Origin: Saccoglossus kowalevskii
Taxonomy: Eukaryota > Hemichordata > Enteropneusta > Harrimaniidae
Reading direction: 5' to 3'
DNA: 49,560 bases
Assembly (NCBI RefSeq): GCF_000003605.2
Contig: NW_003147284.1
Location: forward strand, 40,295 to 89,854
Below the pieces are notes generated by a model that made no database searches, had not been told where the DNA came from, and was given only the letters and a program-made list of their open reading frames with translations. Positions 13,936 through 26,700 of this stretch are shown piece after piece; the stretch's first letter is position 1, and each line of letters opens with the position of its first letter. The translations under genes were made by a program, and so were the position numbers.

Positions 13936-14379
13936 GTTTCACACTACTAACTATTCATATAAACTGACCAAAGATCTAATTAACATATCAAATGATATTC
14001 AAATTAGCTCCAATGTGATAATTAACATACAAAGTTTTATATTTTCAACCATACAATTTTCACAACTGGAAATCTTCACAATATTTTTCTGGCATGATTC
14101 ATGAAGACCTCTTAAGCCATTGAATGCCCTATATTTGTTACCAACATTTTTATGTATTTTTTGTAATTGCTTTATTAATATTGATTCAAATATGGTTTCA
14201 TGTTGAGTACAGTTACTGATCACAATTTTTGAAGAAAATCAACGGAAACCATTTTGCGGGTTTATGTTGTGTAAATTGTCGAAAATTTACTTTGAATTTC
14301 AAAGGGTGACAGTAAAAATTTGTTGGACTCCAACTTTCACAAAATATTTAACGTGTGAAATTGAAGTGATTAATCTTAC

Positions 14380-14511
14380 CTCAACTGATCTTGCTTTTCT
14401 CTCTCGTCTTATTAATACTTGTTTCCGAACCCATTCTTCTTTTACTTGAAAGTGCTTGTCACCATTTCGGGGATTCTTGTGCGACATTTTAAAAATTAGC
14501 AATGAGAAAAC
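14380..14511 (-). CDS. Candidate first coding exon of an unidentified gene
   Basis: On the - strand an acceptor TTCTTTTTGTAG is followed by a short leader and an ATG at 14487 in context AAAATGT. Thirty-six codons then run to a consensus donor GAG|GTAAGA, phase 0. The peptide starts MSHKNPRNGDKHFQVK and continues EEWVRKQVLIRRERKARSVE: strongly basic and helical, with little of the AT-driven bias of random frames here. I do not recognise the family. Downstream exons would lie below 14 kb, but I could not find a convincing one, so the gene may have long introns or leave the window. A non-coding 5' exon ending at a good donor at 16419 is possible. It would be transcribed divergently from SHFL. 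Confidence 0.5.
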
Positions 14512-14740
14512 CTACAAAAAGAAGATGTGACATTGTAAGGATAGTGATTTTTTTTATCCAACCTTGCTTTGTCCCTAATTCTATTTGGTCACCATCCTCA
14601 TATATAACTAATATAATTTATAAACACACAAATTTCTCATTTCTGCACTCCTGGTGATTACTGTCACTGCAATTACTAGTAAGTTATTTTTTTTTTTTTT
14701 AAAAACTTACTCAAAAAAGGTTACTATCAACCAAATATAA

Positions 14741-14952
14741 TACTGTAGAATACTTTATTTTCGCTTGGAATTTATTTTCGCCATCTTCGCTGAAGGGATG
14801 ATTCCGTGAAAATAAAATCCAGCGAATATACTTTTTTTCCTATATTTCACATTAAACTCATCAAAAATCAGTGAAAATAAATTCCATACAAAATGCCCAA
14901 AAAGCCTTTTCAGCGAAAATTAATTCCAACGAAAATAAAGTATTCCACAGTA
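14741..14952. mobile_element. 212-bp MITE, family 1, copy 2
   Basis: Same ends and length as the copy at 598-809 with few differences, same orientation, upstream of the candidate - strand exon. Confidence 0.88.
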
Positions 14953-15176
14953 ATATGATCTCTATACAAACTACATAGTATGAACAATTGTAGACATTAA
15001 AACACGAAAATTAAGTTCATACACATATGTGGTCAATTTATTATGGTAACCATCCGAATGCAAAGTTTATTAACAAGAAATTCATTTCCAAGGCACAGAA
15101 ATCAAACATGTATATCATTGTGATATAGTTCTAGACTCTGAACAAAAAAGATGTGACTTGTGATAATTTCCTAATA

Positions 15177-15249
15177 ACGCCACCTGTTTGACTACTTCCC
15201 ACAATGCCATCTGTTTGACTACTTCCCATGATGCCACCTGTTTGACTAG
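15177..15249. repeat. 27-bp tandem repeat, 3 copies
   Basis: Unit CCACCTGTTTGACTACTTCC plus seven bases, at 15180, 15207 and 15234. Confidence 0.8.
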
Positions 15250-16712
15250 TTTATCCACTGGGCTTTTACTTGATCACACTCCTCATAGCAAGACAGTTGA
15301 CAACATAATTAATGTTTATGTTTTACAACAGATATCAATGTCTGTTAAGTGAAATACCAAACGCCATACCTTCTTATTAATCGTCAAAATGTCACTGAAC
15401 TGTGAGATTTTATAGGAAATAGAATGGCACATTAACTGCTTGGGGTAATAGGTTTTATAATTTATAAATGTATGTGGGAACAATAGATTTGGAATATCTT
15501 GTTGGAATACAACAATAATTGAACATTAACCCTTATCCTGTCCGTTTCACATCGACTTGCTCAGATACGAAATAAATATGGATGAGGCAAAAACAAGGAA
15601 ATATCAGAACTTTTCGTAAAGTTACAGTAATCCAGATGACTGGCTTTTTTAAAGTTGAAAGAAAAACTTGAGGCCCCTGAACTTTTTAAATTACATGCAT
15701 GAACTGAGGTTATGGGCATTTTGACCAATTTTTAATTCAAAATGGCCACCAGTATCAAGAGTTCAATTCTTTTTGGAAATCACAAAGTTACCTAAGTTGT
15801 TATTACATGTATAGATTTTCGGAACCCCCATTTTTAGTTACTATTTTTTCATTTAATTAATGGAATCTTCCACTCAACAGCATATCACAAATTTGTAGTG
15901 CTTTTAATGTTCAGCATCCTACTATATTATTTTGGGATTTCGGTAATACTACCTTCAATGATTTACTGTGTGTCCTCTAAGCTGATATGACGCACCACTG
16001 ACGCACACAGATGTAAATACTTATGCTAATTCACTGGTGTGTCATTGACGTAAAAGGAAATCATACATTGATATATTGATAAGGAATTAAGTAAAATGAA
16101 ATTCAAATTTGATGAACATAATAAATGTAAAAATAAAGGGGCCCCAACATTTTTGTTTGTGCTTCAATTCACCTCACAGTTCATACAATTTTAATTACCA
16201 ATCTCCCCAGCAATAACAAGTTTCTCCACTTGAATTTGGAGATTCTATTTTGAATTCTTACAAAATCAGTCCTGATTGAAAGTCTCATAAATACACATTT
16301 AATACAATGATTGGAGGACATATGTATGCATCCCTTACAAATGAACCAACATTTAAATGTCACACACTGTAAATGCAGACTTCTAATTTTTTGAAAAAAA
16401 CAGGTTGTAGTAACTTACCTTAAATTAGAGCATCCCAATATCTTCTATTAATGGACTGCATCCACATTATCCTACTCCATAAGCAATGCAAACTGGTGTG
16501 AAGAGTTGATAGTTATAGGAGCGTCACATGACTGACATCACATGACTTGTGTGACTGTCTGCAGACAACACAATCAATTTGTCTTGACAGTTATACATAT
16601 CCTTCAAATGATAAGCATCCACAAATGCAATTGTCTTTCCATTGATGGATCACAACAGTTATTTTTATTTCGAAAACACAGATTTCTATCGTCTCAGATT
16701 TCTATCAGAGAA

Positions 16713-17231
16713 GCTTGTACTTGCACAGTTGTGGGGATGATGGTCTTCCATGCTTCTGCTTATATTTTTTGTAACAGACAATGTGATTGGTTAACAAACC
16801 CATTGACATCATCAACAGATACATGTATCCCATCCAAACACACAGCTTGTACTTGCACAGTTGTGGGGATGATGGTCTTCCATTCTTCTGCTTATATTTT
16901 TTGTAACAGACAATGTGATTGGTTAACAAACCCACTGACATCATCAACAGATATCCCATCCAAACACACAGCTTGTACTTGCACAGTTGTGGGGATGATG
17001 GTCTTCCATTCTTCTGCTTATATTTTTTGTAACAGACAATGTGATTGGTTAACAAACCCACTGACATCATCAACAGATATCCCATCCAAACACACAGCTT
17101 GTACTTGCATAGTTGTGGGGATGATGGTCTTCCATTCTTCTGCTTATATTTTTTGTAACAGACAATGTGATTGGTTAACAAACCCACTGACATCATCAAC
17201 AGATACCGGTATATCCCATCCAAACACATAG
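16713..17231. repeat. 126-bp tandem repeat, 4 copies, open on both strands
   Basis: Units begin GCTTGTACTTGCACAGTTGT at 16713, 16845, 16971 and 17097. The spacings are 132, 126 and 126 bases, all multiples of three, so frames of more than 220 codons stay open on both strands (+ 16542-17231; - 16705-17385). Each unit holds a GATTGG (CCAAT box on the - strand). Copies are almost identical. No splice signals or known domains; I do not call it a gene. Confidence 0.9.
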
Positions 17232-17512
17232 GGTGTTGTAAATGTATGTTTTTAATTGATTTTGAATGATTCTGTATCCATTCACAGATCCAGTGAAATG
17301 ATATGACACACATAAACCAATCAAAAGTTTTTTTTTCTGATATTTTTAGAATATGCTGTTGCATGAGAACTGAAGATGGTTTCAATGGTCAGATTTAGCA
17401 AACCATTACCATGAGAAAGACATCAATTATTGATAAAATGATAAAAGGTGAAGTATGAAAAAAGAAAATTGTAACCAGGTTGATACAAGTTTGACATAGA
17501 TCTTGAAGTGTG

Positions 17513-17834
17513 GACATACCTTGCTACCTCATCTACTGTACATAGTGACTTGATACATGTATATTGTGTGTGGACATAAAGTGTACGTTACTTAGACATA
17601 CTGACTTGATATATTGTGTGTGGACATAGCTTACTTAAAATAGAAATAGTGACTGGTTATATTGTGTGTGGACATCTTACTTAGACATAGCGACTTGTTA
17701 TATTTTGTTTAGACGTACATTACTTAGACATACTGACTTGATATACTGTGTGTGGACATAGCTTACTTTAAATAGAAATAGTGACTGGTTATATTGTGTG
17801 TGGATATCTTACTTAGACATAGTGACTTGAAATG
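17513..17834. repeat. Degenerate compound tandem repeat
   Basis: Repeats of GTGACTTGATATATTGTGTG then TGGACATA, and TTACTTAGACATA; the larger period is roughly 120 bases (GCTTACTTTAAATAGAAATA occurs twice in near-identical form). Confidence 0.75.
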
Positions 17835-18159
17835 TCAAGTGTTCTTGTAATGCTACTTATGTTGTATTACACAAATATATTTTTAATAAATCAACTTATT
17901 TACATCAGTGAAGTACTTAGTCTCGGAGAAATACAAATCATGTGAACAGTACAGACATAAATCAAACTATCAAAACTGAGAGTAAAACATGTCTTTTCAT
18001 CGAGCATGTTATTTTTGCTAGGTTAGCTAACGTCATTTCGCTAATTTGAGATGTAGCTAATTCAGTTGAAACCAAATTCTCACAATGAGATTGTTGGCAC
18101 TACCGGGTATTGGCTAAACTAAGATTCTGTTAATTTATGTATTTAGCTAATTCCAAAAA

Positions 18160-18228
18160 TTGGCACAAGAAGGCGCTATTGTCAAAGTTCAGTGTAACAG
18201 TTGGCAACAGAGGGCGCTATTGTCAAAG
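18160..18228. repeat. 41-bp direct duplication with AGGGCGCTATT motif
   Basis: TTGGCACAAGAAGGCGCTAT at 18160 and TTGGCAACAGAGGGCGCTAT at 18201, both followed by TGTCAAAGTT. The AGAGGGCGCTA core resembles a CTCF-type site. Confidence 0.7.
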
Positions 18229-18738
18229 TTTACTGTCGGGACTAGGAAAAAAAAAGAAAGAATTGCGGATCAATTTTATTTGACATAACAGCAATATATC
18301 ATTAGAGTAATTGGTAATATCTGGAAGATTTGTTCTAACACTCCATTCCCTCCCCTACATAGGGTTCAAAATTGATATTTTTTCACTTTGAAGTCGAGAT
18401 GAGCTACTACCGGTATTTTGCAGAGCTGGTAGCTTGGTAACATTGGGTAGTTTTTGTTAGTACTTACAGCAATGCACAGTTTGAATAAAATTGAAAATAC
18501 AAGTCATTGCTCAAATAGTGTACGAAACCCATAAGTTTATAAGACAGACTGGTTTAAAACAAAGTATGAATTCCAGGAGGACATTCGGGCAACACTTTTG
18601 GAAAATGATAGCCCTATGACAAGAAATGGTGTGCACTGCACTAATATCAATTCATAGCCTTGGTTTTAAGATTACAGGATATCTGTATATCATAGATAAC
18701 AAGTACATGCTTCCTTTCATTGGATATCTGTCTTCCTT

Positions 18739-19254
18739 AGGGACGACATCAAAAGATCGATGTCGGATAAAAAACTTAATTTTTTTAGTTTTTTTCCCAA
18801 AACCCTCTACCCCCCACTGAAACTTAATTGATAAATATTGGTCATGGCGTCAGACTACATTCACCATTAAATACAAATTGATAATCGGACAGTAGTATGG
18901 CATAGCAGTTGGTTGTAATAATGAAGCGGAATATACGCATGCGCAAACTACTTTTCAGGGTTCTGCGCATGCTCTAGGTCCATGACCTGAAATTGACCTC
19001 ATTTGACACACATATTTACACTTGGACCAAACCATCTTGTCTTGGATGTTTTTTTTTCATTTTCTGTTATTTTTGTTTATGATTGGATACAAAAACGAAC
19101 TACAAATACTCCAAGGTTTTATTGACTTCATTAAAAAATAAAATCGTTTTTGTAGGATGGAAACTTTTTGAGGTCAAACCCCCCCCCCTACCACCACCTC
19201 CAAACTAAAGCAAATAAGTTTTTTATCCGACATCGATCTTTTGACGTCGTCCCT
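18739..19254. mobile_element. 516-bp terminal-inverted-repeat element
   Basis: AGGGACGACATCAAAAGATC (then GATGTCGGATAAAAAACTT) at 18740 is mirrored by AAGTTTTTTATCCGACATCG (then ATCTTTTGACGTCGTCCCT) ending at 19254: arms of about 39 bases with one mismatch. The interior has no transposase frame, so it is a non-autonomous DNA transposon. I see no clear target duplication. Confidence 0.85.
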
Positions 19255-20599
19255 CATTATTGACTTCTCAATTTAATGTCATAATACTGTATTTGCTCCA
19301 TTGCAACATTGTTACTAAAAACGACTCTTGTTGGAAAATTTGACTCTATTTTTGCTTACTTCCTGTCCAGAATATGCTTGTTATGTATTTGCGATAACAA
19401 CCATAATATGTTTTTCTTTCTTTTAGCAGTTTGCAGAGCCATTAACACTAATAATTTTTTTTAAATCTCATTTAGTAATCGTGATTAGCAGCACATATTG
19501 TTCATATAAGATATACAATATCAGAAGATAGACTAGTTTATTTCTCCACTCTGTTTCGTCAGCTCTGAACATACAAACATATTTTACTTTAATTAAATTT
19601 TGTAAATGATTACGCTAAATTGTTTATTAGGTCATTCACATTTATAAGGACATGAGCTTCTAATGAAGAAAATTCACATTCACAGTATGCACATTTCTGT
19701 CAAATTTGTTTCCTGATTTTCAATTGGTAAGTAAATGCTCATCCTTCATTCCTTTCTATAAGTTGCTTCTATTGAAAAACAATTTTGAATGGAATTGATT
19801 TTACTACCTAGTATTCTATAACTAACTCGGTTGAAGTTCCAGAATAAAACATCCATCGGACGTGACATTTATGGAAAGAAATAGAACCATGCAGTTAATA
19901 TTTAACTCTGGATTGTGAGATTGTAAACTTGATGAACTATGTCTCCGTTTCTGAATCACTTTCTTGCTAAATTCAAATTTGAAACTGGGTGATGTTTATA
20001 CTCACTATGAATCGACCCCAATGTCTTCATAATTTCTACAATGACAGCGTTATCAGTGTATTCCGTGTTTCTTAGCAGCGATTATATCGGTAAGAAGCAG
20101 GCTATCTGTAAAGACGACAAGACGCAAATTAAATTGACCGCGGAAATCAGCAGCTGATCAAAATGGAGGATTTATTTGTAGACTCAACTACTATGTTAGA
20201 GGGGTGGTGGACGCAACTTCAATAGGGATATCTCATTATTTTTGTAATTATTATTTGTTTATTATTTCATTCACTCACTCTTTAAGTCATTCGCACATCC
20301 ATTGACTTATTGATCAATTCGTTCAATGATTTGGTTTGTTCTTGACTGAATCATTGATTTGTTTATTAGTTCATTCATTTTTGTTTTGCTTTTTTGTTAC
20401 GTGGAAAACTTGTGTCAAAAACACGCGTCACATTTTAACACAAACTCATATTCTTGTCAATGATTTCCGAGAAAACGTTTATGTGGTAGCTTTTCGCAGA
20501 TCGTCAAGTTCATTTGGTGACCTCTAGGAATAAATTATTATTTTAATTTTTAGCATAGTAGTAAAAAATTGCCTGACGTTTTATTCATGTCACCTGCCG

Positions 20600-20744
20600 G
20601 CATTTCATAAATAGTGTTTGTGCGTTACGTTGTGGAGTCCACTGACACGTCCGAATAGTGTTTGCTCAAACCCAGGGAGTTTACACGCGTACTGTAACGG
20701 CGTCTACTTCCTGTTTGCCGATTTCGACGTAACGTGCCGACATT
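20600..20744 (+). promoter_or_regulatory. Probable SHFL promoter and 5' UTR
   Basis: The stretch just before the SHFL start is richer in CpG than its surroundings, and the CpG enrichment continues into intron 1 (to about 21010). A TATA-like CATAAATAG lies near 20605, about 135 bases before the ATG. There is no upstream ATG between it and the start codon. The transcription start itself is inferred. Confidence 0.45.
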
Positions 20745-20762
20745 ATGGCACAAATTCAGAAG
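20745..20762 (+). CDS. SHFL: SHFL exon 1 (MAQIQK)
   Basis: Six codons from the ATG in ATTATGG to the donor AAG|GTATGT, phase 0. It is too short to identify by homology. Its placement rests on the strong start context, the good donor, the phase match to exon 2 and the CpG-richer surroundings typical of a first exon. Confidence 0.65.
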
Positions 20763-23700
20763 GTATGTTGCATTATTTACTCGTTTATGGCCTTAACACG
20801 CGGTTTCACGATTACTAAAATGGTAATTAATCCCGCGGTTACGTCAATAAGCCCGTACTTAGGTGTGGTCACCACGTAAATCGGTTTTAAAATTGCATGA
20901 TGGCGTGCCGGGTAGCGAATGTGATGAAGGCGTACCTGAACACGTCGCCAATCATGACAGATATATCAGCGGTGCGATTGTATTCGGCTCACCATATGGC
21001 GTGTTCATTTAATCGATATACCCATCGTACCTTGATAGGTTTGTAATTGTTGTAGAGGAAATTGTGAATCATACCATTCACTGTCGTGGAACATTTCTAT
21101 TCCGTATAATTTCATTACATGATAAAACCTGATGTGAATTAAGGTCACTGCGTTACACATCTGATACATTTGTCAAATAAAAATTAATGTTTCCCACGCT
21201 ACAACGTACACACGTCACCTATTGCAGGTTTTCTATATTGCTAAAGAAAAACAGAAATTTAAAGATGACAAGGAAGAAAAGAAGAAAGGCAAGGTAAATA
21301 GTAGTTTAATCTTGTTTAGAATGGTCTGTAAGTGTAACCGCATTTAATATGCAAATACAAAATGTATACACCATGTGCTTGTTTCCCAGAATACCTTCAA
21401 TTTGATAAGAACCTGTGGCTCTGACAAGCATATACAACTTTAATTTATAAGTTGTTAAAGTAATCTTTTTTGATAATCTTATTTATAACGTTTGTATTTT
21501 TAATAGTGTTGATCTGCAGTCTTATAAGGCATCTGTTGCTAAGCAACAGACAGTGTGTATTAAGGGATGTGATTTCTGATGTTAGTGTATATGCTTCTGA
21601 ACAACAACTTTTCCTGTACATTTCATTGAAATATAAATAACATGTTAATTCACATGTTTTTTGTGTCCCCTTTATGCCAACTTTACTCGCCTCCAAGGTG
21701 TTTAAAGTGCATTGGCATCTTAAAATAAATTTGAGTTTCACTGTTTATCTTATTTCAATGTAAACAAGCTGGCAATGTGTGTCAAATTTTAAAGTGTCAA
21801 TGAAATGCCCACTAACACATTTCTCATTTTTGATCTGTGTACATTTATTAATTTTGTTTTTAAAAATAATAAATTATATTCAACTTAGTAAATTTGACAT
21901 ATTTTTTGTGTTGTAGCCACGCTCTCCCCCCTATCCTTGCGTAGTTGACTGTTTCCGGTTTTCCGACTGCTCCAGAAAAAGGCCAACAGTTTGTTTTTTT
22001 TCAAAGAGTTTTAGTGAAAGTTGTTCTCACAACAAATAGATTTACAATACTTAAATGGGATGGGCCTCATCTTATACCGTCATATATTTTGCCAATTATA
22101 CTTTCATTTTCGAAAGATCTTAGAACTACTTGGATTTCAAGATAAGTTCTGTAAGCTCAGTATCACATTTTAAAGAACCAGACTCCGGACCAGGACATCG
22201 TTGTGATGGATTTCAGAAAATAAATCACATGGCTATTTTGCGATCCTAAATATTAGTTTGTGACTTCTAAGATCCTGTACAAATATTTCGCTAGTGATGC
22301 GATCACCTGAGCGTTGGTCAAACAGAAAACCACGCAACACTTCTATGCTGCCAACTGTTCTTAATTTTGTTGTCTATAAATTTCTGAATTATTTGATAAT
22401 AGGTGTTGAATGATAACTTTACACCTCTGCAATTAGATGACCTTTGTTTTGACCTAATTGCTTTGTGTGCGTAATAATTCGTAGACTAAGAAATCAGACT
22501 CTAAAGAACGAAAGTAACTAAATGTTTATCGACCGAGTAATTTTAAAGGCAATGTCATAGCTATGACAACCATGTTAACCGAATCATACAGGTGTTTTAG
22601 AACATAGGTAATATAAAAATGTGAAGTTTGGTTATACATCGATCTCATTTTTTTAATACCTGGTAAATCAAACGCTGTCATTAATGCACTTGTCTTCGCT
22701 GTGACCTGACTTCACCCATTTTTAGTCCCCGTTCGGACGCAGTCCGAAAACGGGGACTTATGTTTTGCCCTGTGTGCGTTCGTCCGTCCGTCCGTCCGTG
22801 ATCACCTGTATCTCGAACATGCATGGACCGATTAAGTTCAAACTTCACTCATACATCACACATTATATGGGACATATGCACATGCATTTTTTTCATGATC
22901 TGATTAACGATAGCCGAATAGCGGCCATTTTAAGGCCGAAAATGCATCAAAATCGCACATTTTCACCATTCCGGACCCGGATCTCAGTTATGCATGGACG
23001 GATTTTGTTCAAATTTGGTACATACGTTAAACATAATAGGACCTTGATGCACGTCATTTTTTTTTTTTGGATCGGGTTCGAAATGGCCGACTGGCGGCCA
23101 TTTTGTTTTAAAGAATTCAGTTNNNNNNNNNNNNNNNNNNNNNNNNNNNNNNNNNNNNNNNNNNNNNNNNNNACGGTCACGAATTTGAGATCCTATTTAT
23201 CACATGTATTCTTTTTTGTTGTAATTCAAAGCCAAATGTTTCCACTGTCGTCGGGGGCCGAAATCGACAACGCAAACACTGGGCGCATTGATTCGGTCAA
23301 ACAAGTAAAAGTGAAGAGTCATTGAAGAGACAAAAGCGATCAAAAAGAACTTTAATAAAGGTCCAAACACCAAACTAGTTAGAATACAAATAAACAAATT
23401 ACATTATTTTTAACTTAAACACTTAAAGCAAAAAACGAAAGCAGTAAAAACTATTAAATACATCAAAAAGCTGTAGGAACTACAAGTATTTATCGGGGGT
23501 TTCCCCGTCACTCCATGACTTTATTTATTTATTAGTCCCCGTTCGGACACAGTCCGAAAACGGGGACTTATGTTTTGCCCTGTGTGCGTCCGTCCGTCCG
23601 TCCGTGCGTCTGTGCGTCCGTGATCACCTGTATCTCGAACATGCATGGACCGATTAAGTTCAAACTTCACTCATACATCACACATTATATGGGACATATG

Positions 23701-26700
23701 CACATGCATTTTTTTCATGATCCAATTAACGATAGCCGAATAGCGGCCATTTTAAGGCCGAAAATGCATCAAAATCGCACATTTTCACCATTCCGGACCC
23801 AGATCTCAGTTATGCATGGACGGATTTTGTTCAAATTTGGTACATACATTAAACATAATAGGACCTTGATGCACGTCATTTTTTTTTTTGGATCGGGTTC
23901 GAAATGGCCGACTGGCGGCCATTTTGTTTTAAAGAATTCAGTTCTGGATCCGTATCTGAGACATGCTTGGATTGATCGAGTTCAAACTTCACACACACAA
24001 GGTACATCATGTCACAAATATGTATGTGCATTTGTTTCATGATCTCATTAACGATAGCCAAATGGGGGCCGCTTTAAGGCCGAAAATGCATTGAAATCGC
24101 ACATTTTCACCATTCCGGACCCGTATCTCAGTTATGCATGGATGGATTTTGTTCAAATTTGGTACATACATTAAACATAATAGGACCTTGATGCGCGTCT
24201 TTTTTTTTTTCGGATCAAGTTCGAAATGGCCGACTGGCGGCCATTTTGTTAAAGAATTCAGTTCTGGATCCGTATCCAAGACATGTCTGGATGTACATCA
24301 TGTCACAAATAGAGATGTGCATTTGTTTTATGATCTGCTTAACAATAGTGGAATGATGGCCATTTTAAGGCCGAAAATGCATCAAAATCACGTATTTTCA
24401 CAATTCCAGAACCGGATCTCAGTCATGCATGGATGGATTTTGTTCAGATTTAGCACAATGTGTTGTACATATGCAGGTGCATTTCGGTCATGATCTGCTT
24501 TGAATGTATATGTCACTCAAATATGAACGGAACGGGGACGTGTCATTGACAATGACTTGTAACTTGATGTTATTTCATTTGTGTGTAGTTACGCTTTAGT
24601 AGCTGTGATTCCTGAACCATGGATACATTATATTAGGTCATTTATTATTTACCCTGTGTCATTGATCATTATAATTTGATGCTTATAATATTAAAACATT
24701 TTATTTTGAATAATTTTTTTAACGTAGACAGTATCCAGCGTAAGGCCATTGATCTTAATGACCAGCTACACTAGAATTGACAGATGTCACATCTGACTCA
24801 ACCCTATACCGACAATCTTGATAATCTGTGTTCATTATTGTAACCATCTTCCTCGATGAATAAATACATGTGGGTCAATTTAGTCAAACAAGAAAACTAA
24901 ATAATAAAGCACCCTCTAGTGGCTTTGGCCATTGACTCTTCCTCGAGAGACGTCACTAGGGTTATTTTTGTATGCAAATGAGAAATTTATGAAGACTTAT
25001 TGATGAGCCTCGTTTTGAGATACACTAAATAGACATAGACTGAGTTTGTACGTTGTTAAACTTGAAATATGCCGATTTGTTCCAACATAGGACTAAAAAG
25101 AGATTAACTCTATGTTTCTAACAAATTTATATTTACATGTACATGGATATTATTAAGACAATTTACGTTGTCTAATATTATTGCTTGATTGAAAAAATAC
25201 ATAAAAGACATATGGTCAACCGAAATCTACAAGTCAGTGCCATTATGTGCGTTATCCAGTGGCCATCCTATTACACCGCTTGTACAAATTGCTGATGTGA
25301 ACACAAAGATTATGCGATCTTTATCTTTTTACTGGGTACAACTTCCAGTATGTTGCCGTAAGTTTTTGTAGTGAGAACACGGTACACAGTTATCAATATT
25401 GACTGCAAATTTCCTAATTTGTGGTATTTCCTGTATCTACCAAAATAACAGAACAATCATGTCAGAACTTTTCTGGATGTCAAGTTTACAGTTAAAAAGA
25501 AAAAGAAAAAGAAAAAAAAAACATATATAAAGAACACAAAAGTTGAATATTTAAATGCACTCTAAATGCTTCCACCATTGTCAAAGATGAATCACCAAAC
25601 TTGATTTGACAGACCATAAATAGGGCATACTACGGTAATAGCAAATCATAGCCTCAGCCTAGTTTTAAATTGATTTTTCAAAATTTTTAATTACAGGGAA
25701 CCTAAAATGTGTTATCAGAATCAGCAGATCCAACTTGCATATCACACACATAGTTCGCTGTCACACACTGCAAATGTATTTTCATCCTACACAATACTAC
25801 ATGTTGTGCAGATCTTCAGGTTTATCCTTTTCAAGACCAGACTTCTTCACCCAAATTTTTCTGCACTTTTTAGCTCCGCTGTTGACTTAGTCGAGCGGAG
25901 CTTATTACATGTATATGAGTGATTGTCCGTCGGCGTCCGTTGTCCGTGTCAACAATGTACTTTTTCGACTGAATGCTTTGATACTTTATGTGTATGTACC
26001 TTGGGTAGACCTCTCTTAGATTTGTTCCTTTTTCTGATGATATCTTCAATTCTCTAATTTTTGTCATTTTTGGTAAAAAGTGATATTTTCGACTTCTTGT
26101 TAAAAACCGTAAGTCCAATTGCTTTGATATCACATATATAGGTACTACATGTGGATCTCTCTCAGATTTGTTCATTTCATGATGATATCTTTGATTCTCT
26201 AATTTTTATGAATATTTTTGTCATTTTTGGTAAAAAGTGATTTTTTCGAATTCTTATTGTAAACAGCAAGTCTGATTGCTATGATACTGTACATATTCAA
26301 TTTCTAATGATATCTTCTGTTCTTTAATTGAAATGTGCATTGCTAACAGCGGAGCCATCTCAGCCAACAGGCTGCTTGTTTCAATATTTCTGGAAATGAA
26401 CCCTTGTTTTGGCGCCAACAGACAAAATTTGAGTTAATTTTTTTTACTTTTTACTAAAAAAATTTTGCTATTTTTGTCTCAAACATCTGAAGGAAAGTGC
26501 AGACTATAAACAGGCCTATTTTGTGAATTTGTGATGAAAAGAGGGAACTGGTGGTGAAAAGGTTATACATGTATATGTACCAATAACTACGAATGACAGT
26601 TAAAAATAGTTCTGATTTAAAATTTTTTGGTCGAAACATTAGCATGAAATAGAACACTGTTGCACACAATTAGCATACTAGGTTCACCCAATGATATATT

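Noticed and set aside
13999-14223. 74-codon - strand frame as the second exon of the 14380 gene
   Set aside because: There is no good acceptor at its start. The nearest AG would begin with TAA in the required phase.
16542-17231. 229-codon + strand frame with cysteine-rich repeats
   Set aside because: Generated by the 126-bp tandem units. An equally long frame exists on the other strand, and no domain or splice context supports either.
22765-24493. Frames of 119-186 codons on the + strand starting MPCVRSSVRPSV
   Set aside because: These translate the GTCCGT-rich hairpin repeats, one of them across the N gap. Their similarity is repeat homology, not protein conservation.
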